A program made the translations under genes and the position numbers. From Neiella holothuriorum (GTDB lineage: Bacteria; Pseudomonadota; Gammaproteobacteria; Enterobacterales; Neiellaceae), in contig NZ_JAHZSS010000020.1 of NCBI RefSeq assembly GCF_019457915.1, positions 31,421 through 95,420 on the forward strand: a stretch of DNA of 64,000 bases. The letters are read 5' to 3'. Within the stretch, counting starts at the first letter, position 1, and each line of letters opens with the position of its first letter. The notes below the pieces were generated by a model. That model made no database searches. It saw only the letters and a list, made by a program, of their open reading frames with translations, and was not told the DNA's origin. Below are positions 29,805 through 40,577 of this stretch, in pieces.

Positions 29805-32800
29805 TTAGCTGCTGCTGGCTTCGGTCAGCAGCTGTCGTTTCAGAAGCGATAATTGCACCCCGAGTTGATCAATTGCCTCTGTGCTTAACGTTTGTTGGCC
29901 AATGGCATCGATTAAGCTGTCGAGCGTTGTGAGTAACTCGGGTTGCTTGATATCGCTCGCGGCCTTACGAGCAGCGTTGAGCAATTCGCGCGAATCCTGC
30001 CAAGCTTCAATTTCCAGTAAGGTTCGAATGTGAACATCGAGCTTGTTGTAGCGCTCATAAAATTGCTGCTGCAAGTACTGGCAATCAGCGACTTCGGTTA
30101 ATAGCTCGGTTGCTGGAGACTTGAAGTGCTCACTATCAACCTGATAACTCAAATGACGACTGAGTACACGCACTAACTCTGTCATGATCACCGGCTTACC
30201 CATATGATCTTGCATGCCCGCGGCTAAGCAGCGATTCCTATCTTCCATTGACACGTGAGCAGTCAGAGCAATGATTGGCAAGTTACGGAGTTCAGGCCGC
30301 TGCCGGATCAGTTTAGTGGCCTCAATGCCGTCGATGTCCGGCATTTGCAAATCCATCAATACCAAGTCAAACGGTTGCGACGCTAACCTTTCCAAAGCCT
30401 CGTCGGCCGATGCTGCGCCTTGTGTTTTTAGGCCAATGCGCGACAACATCAATTGGGTAATTTGCAGGTTGACCGAATTATCTTCCACGACCAGTATTTG
30501 TTGGCCATTGAAGGTTAGGTTTGCAGGCTCGGTGGTTGCCGCCGGGGTTTGCAGCAGTTTGTCGGTTGCAGCGGCCACCGGCAGCTGAATATCGAACCAG
30601 AACTTACTGCCGCGATCGGGAATGCTGCTCACCTGCAGCTTACCGCCCATTAGGCTAACAAGACGCTGGCAAATCGCTAAGCCAAGTCCTGTGCCGCCGT
30701 ATTGGCGTGTGGTGGCATTGTCTGCTTGCGTAAAAGGTTTGAACAAGCCCGCGAGCTTGTCATGGGCAATACCAATGCCGCTGTCAGTGACAGCCAATCG
30801 TAGATTAGCCTTATCGCTATCACCGTCTGGAAGCTGCGTGACCGTCACGGTGACGTGACCACCTTTCGTAAATTTGATGGCGTTGGATACTAAGTTCATC
30901 AACACCTGACTGAGCCGGAGTGAATCGCCCATCAGGCCAATAGGCACGTCGGTGGCTAATTCAACATTGAGCTGAAGTTCCTTTTCTTCAGCTTTCGGTA
31001 GCATCAGCAAGCGTAAATTATCGAGCAGCGCTTCAATATCGAATGCTTGTTCACTGAGCTCTAAATGGCCGGCTTCGATTTTGGAGAAATCGAGAATGTC
31101 GTTGACGATGGCTTGTAGTAAATCAGCACCGTGGGCCATGCGTTTAAGGTACATTTTCTGCTCTGGCGATAGATTCTTATTGCCAAATAATTGAACCAAC
31201 CCAGCAATGGCATTCAGTGGCGTGCGGATCTCGTGACTGACGTTAGCGACAAAATCTGATTTGGCTTGCGCGGCTAACTCTGCGCTCCGTCGGGCTTGTT
31301 CCACATTGCGCTGAATTTCTTTCCGGCTAGTGGCGTTTCGAAGCATCACAACGGCACCAATACTGCCATCTTCCATGGCGGTTGGCGCCGCATTGAATTC
31401 TAATTCCAATAGCTCGTCTTGAAGCCGTAACTGACCTTCGCCTTCGGCCATGGTTCGAGTAAAGCGGGCTTCATGCACACACTGCTCAATCGTCATGGAG
31501 CCACTGACCGGCAGTAATAAACCATCAATGGGGATGCCGACCAAGTCGATAGGCGATTGATCGAGCCATTCGGCAACAGCTTCATTGGCGAAGTTGATAC
31601 AGCCTCTGCTGTTAATTTCAAGAATGCCATCGGATGACGCTTGCAGCACGCGGCTGAGTCGATCATTTAAGCTTTGTAATTCCTGAGTTCGAGCGCTTAC
31701 CTGCTGTTCAAGCGAGTTGTGATAAGTCGCCAAGACTTTGGCTTTACGCACCATGCTAGAAAACAATTGGTGCTGTTCGCGATAGTGGAAATTAATCCGA
31801 CTGGATTGATTGTGTGGAATTGGAAAGTTGCCCTTGCCAGCAAAATGAACCAGCGAGTCGAGCGGTTTGGTAAACAAGCTAGCCAACACTTTGCCCAGGA
31901 ACACCGAGGCAAATGAGGCCACGATAATAAACAAAACCCATTTTAGGTAATGCTGCTGCAACTGGGTCAGTACCGCATCGGCAGACGTAACGACGATGAC
32001 GGTAACGTCGGTATCTAGCATTTGTGCGTTATAAAAGTAATCCGCATCGCGATGCCCCAGCTTCAGGCGGATAGCGGGAACGGGTAAGGGTAACGACGAT
32101 AATGATTGCTTGGCCAACGCAAACGGTTGGTTCATCGGTAAATTGAGTGTTTGACCACTCAGTACGATGGGGTGTTCGGCGTAGCTAATGATATAGCTGA
32201 ACGCACTGTCCCCCACGATCGCCTCTAAATTCTTCTGATGTGGTGCTAACGGAACAATGGCCTGCACATATCCGCTAATGGTGAAGTTGTCGTCGGCATA
32301 TATTGCGCGAGTGGCGGTCAGCGCGGGTTGATGGGCAAAATCCAGAGCCAAATAAGGATAAGAGATCACCGTTTGATGTGTGGCTTTGGCTTGTGCCAAT
32401 TCGTCGCGATTAACCTGCAATGGCGTTGCTGGCGATAGTAGTCGACTGCCCAAACTGGCTTGCGAACTATGGCGAATCAAGTTGCCTTCAGCATCGGTTA
32501 ATAGAATGCCTAGGTATTGAGGGGCGGAAGCAAACATCGCATCCAACTGTGCTTGAGAAGGCAGTTGACCAGCACCTAAATGGGTTCGCCATAAGGCCAC
32601 CAGAATATCGAGTTGTTCGACTTCCCGCGCACGATTTTGAGTCGCGTAGTTACTCAATTGCTGTGAGTAATTGGCTAAATCTTGGCGTAATGATTGTTCA
32701 ACGTCTTTGGTGTAGAGGCGTTCACTCATTAAACCGTATGCCAGCAAACAAACGGTGGTAAGCATGCCAAATGCTTGGGTTAGGTAAACCTTCAGCGGTG

Positions 32801-33326
32801 GCAACGCCAGAGGCGTTTCTGCTAGGTGCCTGCGGCACCATGGCAGCATCGCAACAAAGCCGGCCAGTAACGTGTATAAATAGCCATTCAGTGCTTGTTT
32901 AACCAAGATGGTTGCCAGCATTGGTGGTGACATATCTTCAACACTGATCAGCACCAGATACAAAAGAGGGATACCAATGAGGATCCAGTACAGGATGTCG
33001 GCCACCAGAGCGTGAATCCGCTGGCGTATCATTTGACTGACAAACAACACTTCCAGTGGGAACCACAAAAAGCCCCAGGCATGTTGCCAGTTAATCCATA
33101 AGCCAACGCATGATAGCAGCGCAACCAATAGCGCATACTGGGGCCGCATTAAGATCGCTGCGAGCATACAGAAGAAGCCGCCCATCACTAAGCTGGTATT
33201 GGCAAACATCTGGATGGTGAATAGGTTGCTGACCGCGCCAAGCAAGCCGAGGCCTACTGCTGTGAGCAAGGGCATATGCCGAGCAATTTTGGGCGAGGAA
33301 AACAGAGCGAACAAAGGTGGCACCAT
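29805..33326 (-). CDS. Hybrid sensor kinase with membrane N-terminus, PAS, REC and a degenerate HPt domain
   Basis: A 1173-residue kinase. It starts with about six hydrophobic segments (18-200, MASE1-like), an extracytoplasmic sensor (about 205-455), a last membrane segment (about 460-485), a coiled coil, PAS (about 555-665), HisKA with His698 (NVSHEIRTPLNAIAG), ATPase domain (about 795-915) and REC with Asp992 (LVLMDLQMPDIDG). The C-terminal 90 residues look like an HPt helix bundle but have Asn1117 (LLNAARKAASDI) where the His should be. The start ATG has no clear ribosome site, so the exact N-terminus is uncertain. It lies between prlC and rsmJ, breaking a common pairing. Confidence 0.9.
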   Translation of the reverse strand: MVPPLFALFSSPKIARHMPLLTAVGLGLLGAVSNLFTIQMFANTSLVMGGFFCMLAAILMRPQYALLVALLSCVGLWINWQHAWGFLWFPLEVLFVSQMIRQRIHALVADILYWILIGIPLLYLVLISVEDMSPPMLATILVKQALNGYLYTLLAGFVAMLPWCRRHLAETPLALPPLKVYLTQAFGMLTTVCLLAYGLMSERLYTKDVEQSLRQDLANYSQQLSNYATQNRAREVEQLDILVALWRTHLGAGQLPSQAQLDAMFASAPQYLGILLTDAEGNLIRHSSQASLGSRLLSPATPLQVNRDELAQAKATHQTVISYPYLALDFAHQPALTATRAIYADDNFTISGYVQAIVPLAPHQKNLEAIVGDSAFSYIISYAEHPIVLSGQTLNLPMNQPFALAKQSLSSLPLPVPAIRLKLGHRDADYFYNAQMLDTDVTVIVVTSADAVLTQLQQHYLKWVLFIIVASFASVFLGKVLASLFTKPLDSLVHFAGKGNFPIPHNQSSRINFHYREQHQLFSSMVRKAKVLATYHNSLEQQVSARTQELQSLNDRLSRVLQASSDGILEINSRGCINFANEAVAEWLDQSPIDLVGIPIDGLLLPVSGSMTIEQCVHEARFTRTMAEGEGQLRLQDELLELEFNAAPTAMEDGSIGAVVMLRNATSRKEIQRNVEQARRSAELAAQAKSDFVANVSHEIRTPLNAIAGLVQLFGNKNLSPEQKMYLKRMAHGADLLQAIVNDILDFSKIEAGHLELSEQAFDIEALLDNLRLLMLPKAEEKELQLNVELATDVPIGLMGDSLRLSQVLMNLVSNAIKFTKGGHVTVTVTQLPDGDSDKANLRLAVTDSGIGIAHDKLAGLFKPFTQADNATTRQYGGTGLGLAICQRLVSLMGGKLQVSSIPDRGSKFWFDIQLPVAAATDKLLQTPAATTEPANLTFNGQQILVVEDNSVNLQITQLMLSRIGLKTQGAASADEALERLASQPFDLVLMDLQMPDIDGIEATKLIRQRPELRNLPIIALTAHVSMEDRNRCLAAGMQDHMGKPVIMTELVRVLSRHLSYQVDSEHFKSPATELLTEVADCQYLQQQFYERYNKLDVHIRTLLEIEAWQDSRELLNAARKAASDIKQPELLTTLDSLIDAIGQQTLSTEAIDQLGVQLSLLKRQLLTEASSS

Positions 33327-33489
33327 CCATTGGTGATTGAATAAGCAGTGCTACATTATCAATTTGTTGGCGGAAAGCGAATGGGCCAGTTATCAATCCT
33401 TTGCATTCAGTTCAGCTTTGGTTGATTTGAAAATCCAAGTAACATAAGCGGCCAGTACTCGATAGCCACTATTTTGGCAGGAATAAGCC

Positions 33490-34239
33490 TTGATCCATAT
33501 TATCGCAGAAAGTGTTGAATTGGTTGCCAGCGCCAAGGCGCTAGCAAAACAGTTTGCCCTCCCGTTTGGAGGTGGTTCCAGTAGCGATCTGCAGCTTGTG
33601 ATGACGGTTCAAGGTTTAACGTTGCGCGATCGGCAGCAACCCAAACTTGGCGGCGTGACTGTCGATTGGGCCGCAGGTTCGGTGGCTCATCGGCGTAACT
33701 TTGGTGGTGGCCGTGGGCAGGCGATTGCCAAAGCCGTTGGAATGAAACAAGGCCAAACCCCGAGCGTGTTGGATGCAACCGCAGGGCTTGGCCGCGACGC
33801 CATGGTGTTAGCAAGTTTGGGCTGCCAAGTATCATTGGTTGAACGGCATCCTGCGGTAGCAGCATTACTGTACGATGGTTATCAGCGCGCGTGCCTGAAT
33901 GTTGATATTGGTGACTGGGTTCAACAACGTGTGAGTTGCCATCATGGTGAGTCGGAGTTAATGATTGCCGAGCTACCACGTCATGATGTGGTGTACCTCG
34001 ATCCCATGTACCCGCACCGGCAAAAATCAGCGGCCATCAAAAAGGAAATGCGGGTGTTTCAGCAACTGGTCGGCGCAGACCTCGACGCTGAGTCGCTATT
34101 GGCAGTGGCACGCCAACGCGCCAACAAACGTGTGGTTGTGAAACGGCCGGACTACGCGGAATTCCTTGCCGGGGAAAAACCACACCACCAGATAGTGACT
34201 AAGAAAAACCGCTTTGATGTTTACATGAGCGCTAGCTAA
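33490..34239 (+). CDS. rsmJ: 16S rRNA (guanine-1516-N2)-methyltransferase RsmJ
   Basis: A 249-residue SAM-dependent methyltransferase that methylates G1516 of 16S rRNA. The family signature [20 protein letters not shown] (SAM site) and [14 protein letters not shown] (catalytic DPMYP) are present. The start is TTG with an AGGA upstream; no better ATG exists near the N-terminus. E. coli has rsmJ next to prlC, and here they are separated only by the kinase gene. Confidence 0.95.
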   Translation: MIHIIAESVELVASAKALAKQFALPFGGGSSSDLQLVMTVQGLTLRDRQQPKLGGVTVDWAAGSVAHRRNFGGGRGQAIAKAVGMKQGQTPSVLDATAGLGRDAMVLASLGCQVSLVERHPAVAALLYDGYQRACLNVDIGDWVQQRVSCHHGESELMIAELPRHDVVYLDPMYPHRQKSAAIKKEMRVFQQLVGADLDAESLLAVARQRANKRVVVKRPDYAEFLAGEKPHHQIVTKKNRFDVYMSAS

Positions 34240-34349
34240 TAGCTTGATAAACATCAAGGTCCTCGTTTCTTGCCACAGCATATTTCATAAAACCGTCACA
34301 TTTCTTGGCTACTTTGCCAGCCGATATTCAATTTTCTGCTGGCAAAAAT

Positions 34350-36326
34350 ATGCGCGTTTCCCATTATTCCCGTTTCTCAGCAATTACCCTGTTATCGGTA
34401 AGTTTGGCGTTTATTGGGATGTTGTATTGGGCGCAAGGCCAATTAAATACGTCTAGCGAGCAGCGCTCGCAATACGAAGACATTAAGCACACGGCCACCC
34501 TAGACATTATTGCTGCGTTGCAAAATTACTTGCTCAAAGGTGACGCGGTGTTGCTGGTGGAAGTTGAGCAACGACTAAACGGTTTGGCTGAGCAACTTGC
34601 GCCGCTACCACCGCAAATTGCTGCGCCGGTGCAGCAGCAAGTCAACCTACTGCTTAGTAAAACCCAAACCGATTACCGCGCTATTGGCAAACTCAGTGGT
34701 GACCCGATGGCGCTGCTGAAAAATGCCGAACGCGAAATGCTCGCGAGTAGCAAGTCATTGATTCGCTATGCAGCCGATGGTGCCGGCAATGATCCGCAAA
34801 CGGCACGCCGTTTCACTAGCATCGGGATAGACTTGTCTAGCTTGCTACACGAATTAAGTGAGGCCCGCCAAGATCTATTCGTCAACCCCAGTCAAACGCG
34901 CGATCACATCAATACGCTAGTGAACAAACTGGCGACACTTAGTCGTCAGCTCAACGAGCTCCCGTTATTGGGTATTTATGCCGAGGTTGAAGTTGATGAA
35001 TTTTCGCTTGGTGATGACGAGGAAGAAACCGAGGAGCTGGGCGCGATGGCGATTGCCGAGTTAACCAGTTTGATCCGCCGTTACCCCAGCGAATTGCAGC
35101 GCACCCAGCAACTTGCGGATGAGCGAGTAAATAGCTTGCAAGCCCTTGAACAGGACATGCAAAACTTCAGCGATAAAATCGCCAACGGCGAAGCCATGGT
35201 AGCCGCCGAACGCGAAGCCATGTTGCAGCGCTTAAAATTAGTGCTCGGCGGTCTAGTGGCGGTACTGCTATTTATTGCCATCAGCAATTATGTGCTGCAA
35301 TTTCTCTATGTCCTCAAACCATTGCGCCAGTTACGAGCTGGGTTTCGTCAGTTACTTGAAAGCAACGAGCTGCACACCATTGATATTCGCAATAAACGAT
35401 CTGAAATGGGCGAAATTGCGTCATATTTTAACCAGCTCATTGAGCAGGAAATGATGGCTATGAAACGCCGCCAAGATCAGCTGCAAGTCGTCTCTAATGC
35501 ACTTGAAACCATTAGCGGCCAAGTAAATGATATTTGTCGTTCCAACAGCGATGCCGAGCAACAGTTACTTGGATCTCGCGCAGTCACCTCCGCGCTAGCT
35601 GACATTACCACCGAACTGAGCCGAATTTCCGGTGAAGTCGAGTCGAATGCCCGTGAAACCGAACAGGCCATGACCAACAGCCAAAGTGGTGTTGCGCAGG
35701 TTATTGCCGCCAGCGAGCAAACTGCTTTGGCTGCTCATGAAGGGTTGGCATCGTTACGTAACCTGACCGCATCGGTTGGCGATGTGAATGCCATTCTCGA
35801 TGTGATTCGAACCATTGCAGATCAAACGAATTTGCTGGCACTCAATGCCGCCATTGAGTCTGCGCGCGCCGGTGAGCATGGTCGCGGCTTTGCGGTGGTG
35901 GCGGATGAAGTGCGTGGGCTGGCGATGAAAACACAACAATCGCTGGGGGAAATTACTCAGATTCTTGACACGCTAACACAAGCCTCAGACAGCCTAGAGG
36001 GTAGCATTAGCGATGTGCAGACGGCCTCCGGTCATCAGAAACACATTGCTCAGCAATTGCTAGAAACCTCCGAGAGCGTTCGCGAGAAATCGCAGCAAGC
36101 TGTTGATGTGGCGCAAAAAGCTAATAGTTTTGTACAGCAGCAAGAGCAGCAAGTGGGTCACTTTAACCACGCGATGGACAGCGTTCAGCAACACGTCGAA
36201 GGCGCGCGTGGCTTGGCTGTCGAAATTCAAACGGATGTGCGCACCCAAGCCGGTCACATCACCCGTACACTGGTTGATACAGCAGCGAACAACGATTCTC
36301 GTGGGCAATCGGCGAAAGTCGCTTAA
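34350..36326 (+). CDS. Methyl-accepting chemotaxis protein
   Basis: A transducer of about 658 residues. There is one membrane segment near the N-terminus (about 8-27), a long helical periplasmic region (about 30-300) with no Cache fold that I can see, a second membrane segment (about 300-325), HAMP, and the signalling hairpin with tip [34 protein letters not shown]. It should relay periplasmic signals to CheA/CheW; no che genes are in the window. I start at the ATG at 34350 (MRVSHYSRF), 15 codons inside the longest frame, because the TM segment then sits at the usual distance. The ligand is unknown. Confidence 0.92.
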   Translation: MRVSHYSRFSAITLLSVSLAFIGMLYWAQGQLNTSSEQRSQYEDIKHTATLDIIAALQNYLLKGDAVLLVEVEQRLNGLAEQLAPLPPQIAAPVQQQVNLLLSKTQTDYRAIGKLSGDPMALLKNAEREMLASSKSLIRYAADGAGNDPQTARRFTSIGIDLSSLLHELSEARQDLFVNPSQTRDHINTLVNKLATLSRQLNELPLLGIYAEVEVDEFSLGDDEEETEELGAMAIAELTSLIRRYPSELQRTQQLADERVNSLQALEQDMQNFSDKIANGEAMVAAEREAMLQRLKLVLGGLVAVLLFIAISNYVLQFLYVLKPLRQLRAGFRQLLESNELHTIDIRNKRSEMGEIASYFNQLIEQEMMAMKRRQDQLQVVSNALETISGQVNDICRSNSDAEQQLLGSRAVTSALADITTELSRISGEVESNARETEQAMTNSQSGVAQVIAASEQTALAAHEGLASLRNLTASVGDVNAILDVIRTIADQTNLLALNAAIESARAGEHGRGFAVVADEVRGLAMKTQQSLGEITQILDTLTQASDSLEGSISDVQTASGHQKHIAQQLLETSESVREKSQQAVDVAQKANSFVQQQEQQVGHFNHAMDSVQQHVEGARGLAVEIQTDVRTQAGHITRTLVDTAANNDSRGQSAKVA

Positions 36327-36417
36327 GGCTGATGCATTCCCCCGCTATACTGCAACTTGCTTCGGCGTGAAGATGATGGCCAATTGGGTGCTGATCTAAC
36401 CGAAGCGAATTGTCCTC

Positions 36418-36438
36418 GCGCCTGCAATGGCGCTTTTT
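36418..36438 (+). terminator. Short Rho-independent terminator after the MCP gene
   Basis: A GCGCC/GGCGC stem with a 6-nt loop, followed by TTTTT at 36434-36438. It lies 90 bp after the MCP stop, and supports a later start for the efflux gene whose open frame runs through it. Confidence 0.6.
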
Positions 36439-36523
36439 CGTCTTTAGCTGGGCGATGTCATGGCTGCCTTTGGTCGCGACATGCCGAAGTGCTTCATTTT
36501 TATCAACTCGAAAGGTGAGTGAA

Positions 36524-37702
36524 TTGGCTGGCATGATTGCCCTTTTAGCCATGGTAGTGGCAATGACGCCGCTAGCCATCGATATGTACCTTCCTGCTAT
36601 GCCAACCATTGCAGCGGACTTTAATACCCCATTAGCAGCGGTGCAACGCTCATTAACAACCTTTCTGATTGGCTTTGCTATGGGTCAATTGATTCACGGG
36701 CCGCTGTCAGATGCGCTGGGACGCCGGCCGGTTATTTTGGGTGGATTAGCATTATTTGTGGTTGCCAGCTTTGGCGCGGCCATGGCCACAACGGTTGATT
36801 CATTTTTGGTGTGGCGGGTGATTCAGGCGCTGGGCGGCGCTGCAGGATCCGTGGTGATCAATGCCATTATTACCGACAAGTTTGAGGGGCCCGCGGCCAT
36901 TAAAGTGCGCTCCACTATTTTAACGGTGATGCTCATCGCGCCGCTATTGGCACCAAGTATCGGCAGCGGTTTACTCCTCCTTGCTGACTGGCATTCGATT
37001 TATTGGGTGCTTGGCGCTTATGGCTTAGTGGCGTGGAGTTGGTGCTGGGTATCGCTACGCGATCTAGCCCCTGGTAGCGGAGGCATTAAGCTGTCGGCAC
37101 TGGCACGTCGCTACCACACAGTGTTATCGGATCGGCGCGGTTGGCTGTGGTTCTCTGGCATGGCATTTCACTCAACCACCATGTTTGCGTTCATTGCCGG
37201 CTCACCTTACCTATACATGGATCACTTTGGCGTCAGCCCCGAAATATACGGCGTTTTATTTGCCGCCAATGTGGCGGTAATGGCAGTTGGGGCGGTACTG
37301 AATGGCCGAATGGCGGGGCGAAATAGAGCCCGCTATATTTTGCGTCGAGCGCAGGGTTTTCAACTTTGCGCGCTATTAGCTGCCGTTGCGCTCATGGCAT
37401 CGGGCTACGGACAATTAACCACTTTAGTGCCTTTAATGGCCGTTGCGATTGGTGTGAATAGCTTTGTTTTTCCTAACGCAACGCAGCAAGTGATGGAACT
37501 GTTCCGCACCAATGCCGGAACGGCTTCGGCACTTCTGGGCGCAAGTCAGTTTGGAATGGGAGCGCTTGGCAGCGGCTTAGTCACGCTTGGTAATGAGCAT
37601 GGCCCGTTGCCCATGGTGGCGATGATGGCAACCACAGCTACACTAGCTTTTACCCTAATTGGATTAGCTTGCCGACAATCAACTGAAGCAACAACAAGTT
37701 AG
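36524..37702 (+). CDS. Bcr/CflA family multidrug efflux transporter (MFS)
   Basis: An inner-membrane MFS exporter of about 392 residues with 12 hydrophobic segments. It has the drug:H+ antiporter marks of this family: PLAIDMYLPAMP in TM1 (Asp), and HGPLSDALGRRPVILGG in loop 2-3. It should export antibiotics or peptides using proton motive force. The frame is open from 36410, but a terminator lies inside that part. Likely starts are TTG 36524 (AGGTGAG 5 nt upstream, my choice), GTG 36515 or ATG 36533. Confidence 0.9.
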   Translation: MAGMIALLAMVVAMTPLAIDMYLPAMPTIAADFNTPLAAVQRSLTTFLIGFAMGQLIHGPLSDALGRRPVILGGLALFVVASFGAAMATTVDSFLVWRVIQALGGAAGSVVINAIITDKFEGPAAIKVRSTILTVMLIAPLLAPSIGSGLLLLADWHSIYWVLGAYGLVAWSWCWVSLRDLAPGSGGIKLSALARRYHTVLSDRRGWLWFSGMAFHSTTMFAFIAGSPYLYMDHFGVSPEIYGVLFAANVAVMAVGAVLNGRMAGRNRARYILRRAQGFQLCALLAAVALMASGYGQLTTLVPLMAVAIGVNSFVFPNATQQVMELFRTNAGTASALLGASQFGMGALGSGLVTLGNEHGPLPMVAMMATTATLAFTLIGLACRQSTEATTS

Positions 37703-37731
37703 GTTTTTTAAGGGGTAATTGTTGAACGTTT

Positions 37732-37772
37732 AAGTGGTCGAGTTTGTCGAACACTTGAGACATGGATAATAT
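37732..37772 (+). promoter_or_regulatory. Predicted fabV promoter overlapped by an inverted-repeat operator
   Basis: TTGTCG (37744-37749) and TAATAT (37767-37772) are 17 bp apart. An inverted repeat, AAGTGGTCGA (37732-37741) and TCGAACACTT (37747-37756), matches at 9 of 10 positions with a 5-bp spacer and covers the -35 element, as a repressor site would. The regulator is unknown. Confidence 0.55.
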
Positions 37773-37820
37773 GCGCTCAAAATGAGCCCCGAAATTCGGT
37801 GCAACGAGGACAACACCGCT

Positions 37821-39014
37821 ATGATCATTAAACCCCGCGTACGTGGTTTTATCTGCATTAACGCACACCCAACAGGTTGTGCAGAAAACGTTAAACAACA
37901 AATTGAGTATACCCGTCAGCAGCCAGCTATTACCGATGGCCCGAAGCGAGTTTTGGTGATCGGTGGGTCGACCGGCTACGGCTTGGCATCGCGTATTACC
38001 GCATCCTTTGGTGGCGCAGAAGCAAAAACCATTGGCGTGTTTTTTGAAAAACCACCGACAGAAAAGAAATGTGCATCGGCAGGTTGGTACAACACGGCGG
38101 CGTTCCATGCTGCGGCCGATGAAGCTGGCATTTATGCTAAAAGCATCAATGGCGATGCGTTCTCTGACGCCATTAAACAACAAACCATCGATCTGATTAA
38201 GCAAGACTTAGGTCAGGTTGATATGGTGGTTTATTCACTGGCATCACCACGCCGAACCGATCCAGAAACGGGTGAAACCTTCACATCGGTATTGAAACCA
38301 ATTGGCGAAGGCTACACAGCACGCACGCTGGATACGAGTAAAGAAGTGATCCACGAAGTGTCGGTTGAACCTGCCAACGAGCAAGAAATTGCCGATACCG
38401 TGAAAGTCATGGGTGGCGAAGATTGGCAACGCTGGATCGACATGATGGCCGAAGCTGGGGTGTTGGCCGACAACGCCCGTACCGTGGCTTATAGCTACAT
38501 TGGTAAGGAGCTGACTTGGCCGATTTATGGTCATGCCACCATTGGTCGTGCCAAAGAAGATTTGGATCGCGCTGCGAGCGAAATGAATAGTCAGTATGCA
38601 GGCCAAAACATCAAAGCCAATGTTGCAGTGCTGAAAGCCTTGGTTACTCAAGCATCATCAGCTATTCCAATCATGCCATTGTATATTTCATTGCTGTACA
38701 AAGTGATGAAAGAGCAGGGCACTCACGAAGGATGCATTGAGCAAATCAGTGGCTTGTTCGATCAACTATACATCGGTCAAGAAATCCATGATGAAGTTAA
38801 TCGTATTCGGGTTGATGGCAAAGAGTTGGACGATTCTGTACAGCAAGCGGTTACCGATTTATGGCCGCAAGTTGAAACGGACAATATTTTTGAACTGACG
38901 GATTATGCTGGTTATAAGTCAGACTTCCTGAAGCTGTTTGGCTTTAACTTCGACAACGTAGATTACGAAGCCGATGTGAGCCCTTTGGTTGAGCTGAAGC
39001 TAGCTGGCGAATAA
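37821..39014 (+). CDS. fabV: Trans-2-enoyl-ACP (CoA) reductase FabV
   Basis: A 397-residue NADH-dependent reductase that completes each fatty-acid elongation cycle; FabV is naturally less sensitive to triclosan than FabI. The extended SDR active site Tyr-x8-Lys ([10 protein letters not shown]) and the N-terminal [20 protein letters not shown] match the family. The nucleotide motif [14 protein letters not shown] is present. The ATG at 37821, with GAGGA upstream, fixes the start and normal length. It is followed by a strong terminator. Confidence 0.97.
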   Translation: MIIKPRVRGFICINAHPTGCAENVKQQIEYTRQQPAITDGPKRVLVIGGSTGYGLASRITASFGGAEAKTIGVFFEKPPTEKKCASAGWYNTAAFHAAADEAGIYAKSINGDAFSDAIKQQTIDLIKQDLGQVDMVVYSLASPRRTDPETGETFTSVLKPIGEGYTARTLDTSKEVIHEVSVEPANEQEIADTVKVMGGEDWQRWIDMMAEAGVLADNARTVAYSYIGKELTWPIYGHATIGRAKEDLDRAASEMNSQYAGQNIKANVAVLKALVTQASSAIPIMPLYISLLYKVMKEQGTHEGCIEQISGLFDQLYIGQEIHDEVNRIRVDGKELDDSVQQAVTDLWPQVETDNIFELTDYAGYKSDFLKLFGFNFDNVDYEADVSPLVELKLAGE

Positions 39015-39040
39015 ACCGCAGGCGAGTTGTCAAACTTTTA

Positions 39041-39070
39041 AAAAGCGAGCTTCGGCTCGCTTTTTTGTTT
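39041..39070 (+). terminator. Rho-independent terminator after fabV
   Basis: A stem AAAAGCGAGC/GCTCGCTTTT with a TTCG loop (39041-39064) is followed by a long T-tract. It ends the fabV transcript. Confidence 0.95.
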
Positions 39071-39176
39071 TTGTTGTACCGCAATATGCGCATATTTGGA
39101 CACGTCCACTATGCTGAAATTTACGTATGAACGATACGTTGCGGTGCGTAAAGCAATGGCATAGACGGGAGAATGT

Positions 39177-40577
39177 ATGGGTGAACTGCGCTCGAATGAA
39201 CGTGATGCAGCCTACTGGCAGCGCCTCAGCCAACTGGAAGCTGGCCGTGCTGCCGTACTCAGATCGGCAGCGCAGGGCGAGGCGGTTGAAGTCATTCTTA
39301 ATACCTTGTGTGCTAAATCCGAGCAGTTCAATCCGGCCATGAAAACCTCGGTGCTGTCGTTAAATCAACAGCAAGGCACGTTACACCCGATAGCGTCAGT
39401 GTCACTGCCGCAATTCTATTGCGATGCGCTCGATGGGGTCCATATTGGCATGGGGGTTGGCTCTTGCGGGACAGCCGCGTTTTCAAAAAAACGGGTCATT
39501 GTAGAAGACATAAATACCCATCCGTACTGGTCGCAATACAAACAGTTAGCCCTTAGTGCTGGCTTGCAGGCATGTTGGTCGGAGCCGATTGTTGGCGCGC
39601 AAGGCCGAGTATTCGGCACCTTCGCTATTTATTATGATCATCCGCAAACGCCGACTGAGGATGATCTACAGTTTATCGAAACATCGGCGAATTTGGCTGC
39701 GGTGGTGTTTGAAAACTGGGCCAATCGCGAACAATTGTTAGAAGCCAACCGCCAGCTCAGCCAAACCGTAGATGCCCGTACCGAAGAGCTCAAAACAGTG
39801 AACCAAGAACTGTCGGCCCTGATCACCAAACAACAACAAAATGAATTATCGCGCCTAGAAACGGAGAAGCAGGCCACCATTACTACCTTGTTGACTGGCG
39901 TTGCGCACGAACTCAACACGCCACTTGGTGTGGCGCTCACGGCCATTTCATGTAGCCATCAAGATATTCAGCAGTTACAGCAGGGCATCGAACAAAAAAC
40001 AATGACCCAGTCGGAGGCTTCACGCTTGCTACATGAACTGGAGCAGAAAGCCGAGCTGACAGAAACCAACATCGCCAAAAGCTCAGAATTAATTCGTCTG
40101 TTCAAACGCATCGATTCCTCCAGCAATTACCATTCGAAGCACCGTTTTAATGTGGCGCGGTTACTGAAAGAACTGCAAACGCAATACCGCGAATCGGCCG
40201 GCTTTGCCAACTTCGCCATTGAGGTCAGCCCGTCGGTATGCTGCCAATCGAAATATGCATTCTGGCAAATGCTCACGGCATTGGTGGAGAACTCACTGGT
40301 GCATGGTTTTGATAACTCCGCTGAGGGTCACATCTCGATTGGTGTTTCTGAGACAGATTCGCACCTTCATATCACCTATCACGACGACGGCAAGGGCATT
40401 GCGGATATCGATAAAGCGCGTGTGTTTGACCCGTTCTATTCCCCTGATAAGGCAAAAGGAAAAATGGGGCTTGGGTTAAACTTGGTACGCAATATCATCT
40501 ACAACGTATTCCACGGCACCATCCAACTGGTTGATTCTCCCGTCGGTGTGCGTTTCCAAATTTCCATTCCTCGTTAG
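39177..40577 (+). CDS. GAF-domain sensor histidine kinase
   Basis: A 466-residue soluble kinase. Residues about 35-185 are a GAF domain (GVGSCGTAAFSKKRVIVEDINTHPYW, CWSEPIVGAQGRVFGTFAIYYDHP), followed by a coiled coil, a HisKA-like region with His244 (GVAHELNTPLGVAL) and an ATPase domain (ENSLVHGF, HDDGKGI, KGKMGLGLNLVRNII). It has no receiver domain and no adjacent response regulator, so it is an orphan kinase. The GAF motif CGTAA..........W resembles the type found in FixL/PAS-GAF kinases that bind small molecules. A GGGAGA ribosome site precedes the ATG. Confidence 0.88.
   Translation: MGELRSNERDAAYWQRLSQLEAGRAAVLRSAAQGEAVEVILNTLCAKSEQFNPAMKTSVLSLNQQQGTLHPIASVSLPQFYCDALDGVHIGMGVGSCGTAAFSKKRVIVEDINTHPYWSQYKQLALSAGLQACWSEPIVGAQGRVFGTFAIYYDHPQTPTEDDLQFIETSANLAAVVFENWANREQLLEANRQLSQTVDARTEELKTVNQELSALITKQQQNELSRLETEKQATITTLLTGVAHELNTPLGVALTAISCSHQDIQQLQQGIEQKTMTQSEASRLLHELEQKAELTETNIAKSSELIRLFKRIDSSSNYHSKHRFNVARLLKELQTQYRESAGFANFAIEVSPSVCCQSKYAFWQMLTALVENSLVHGFDNSAEGHISIGVSETDSHLHITYHDDGKGIADIDKARVFDPFYSPDKAKGKMGLGLNLVRNIIYNVFHGTIQLVDSPVGVRFQISIPR

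Noticed and set aside
36410..36523. Upstream 38 codons of the Bcr/CflA frame
   Set aside because: It contains a terminator hairpin and has no family similarity.
37732..37756. FadR site for the fabV inverted repeat
   Set aside because: Only the TGGTC core resembles the FadR consensus; the second half and the spacing do not fit.
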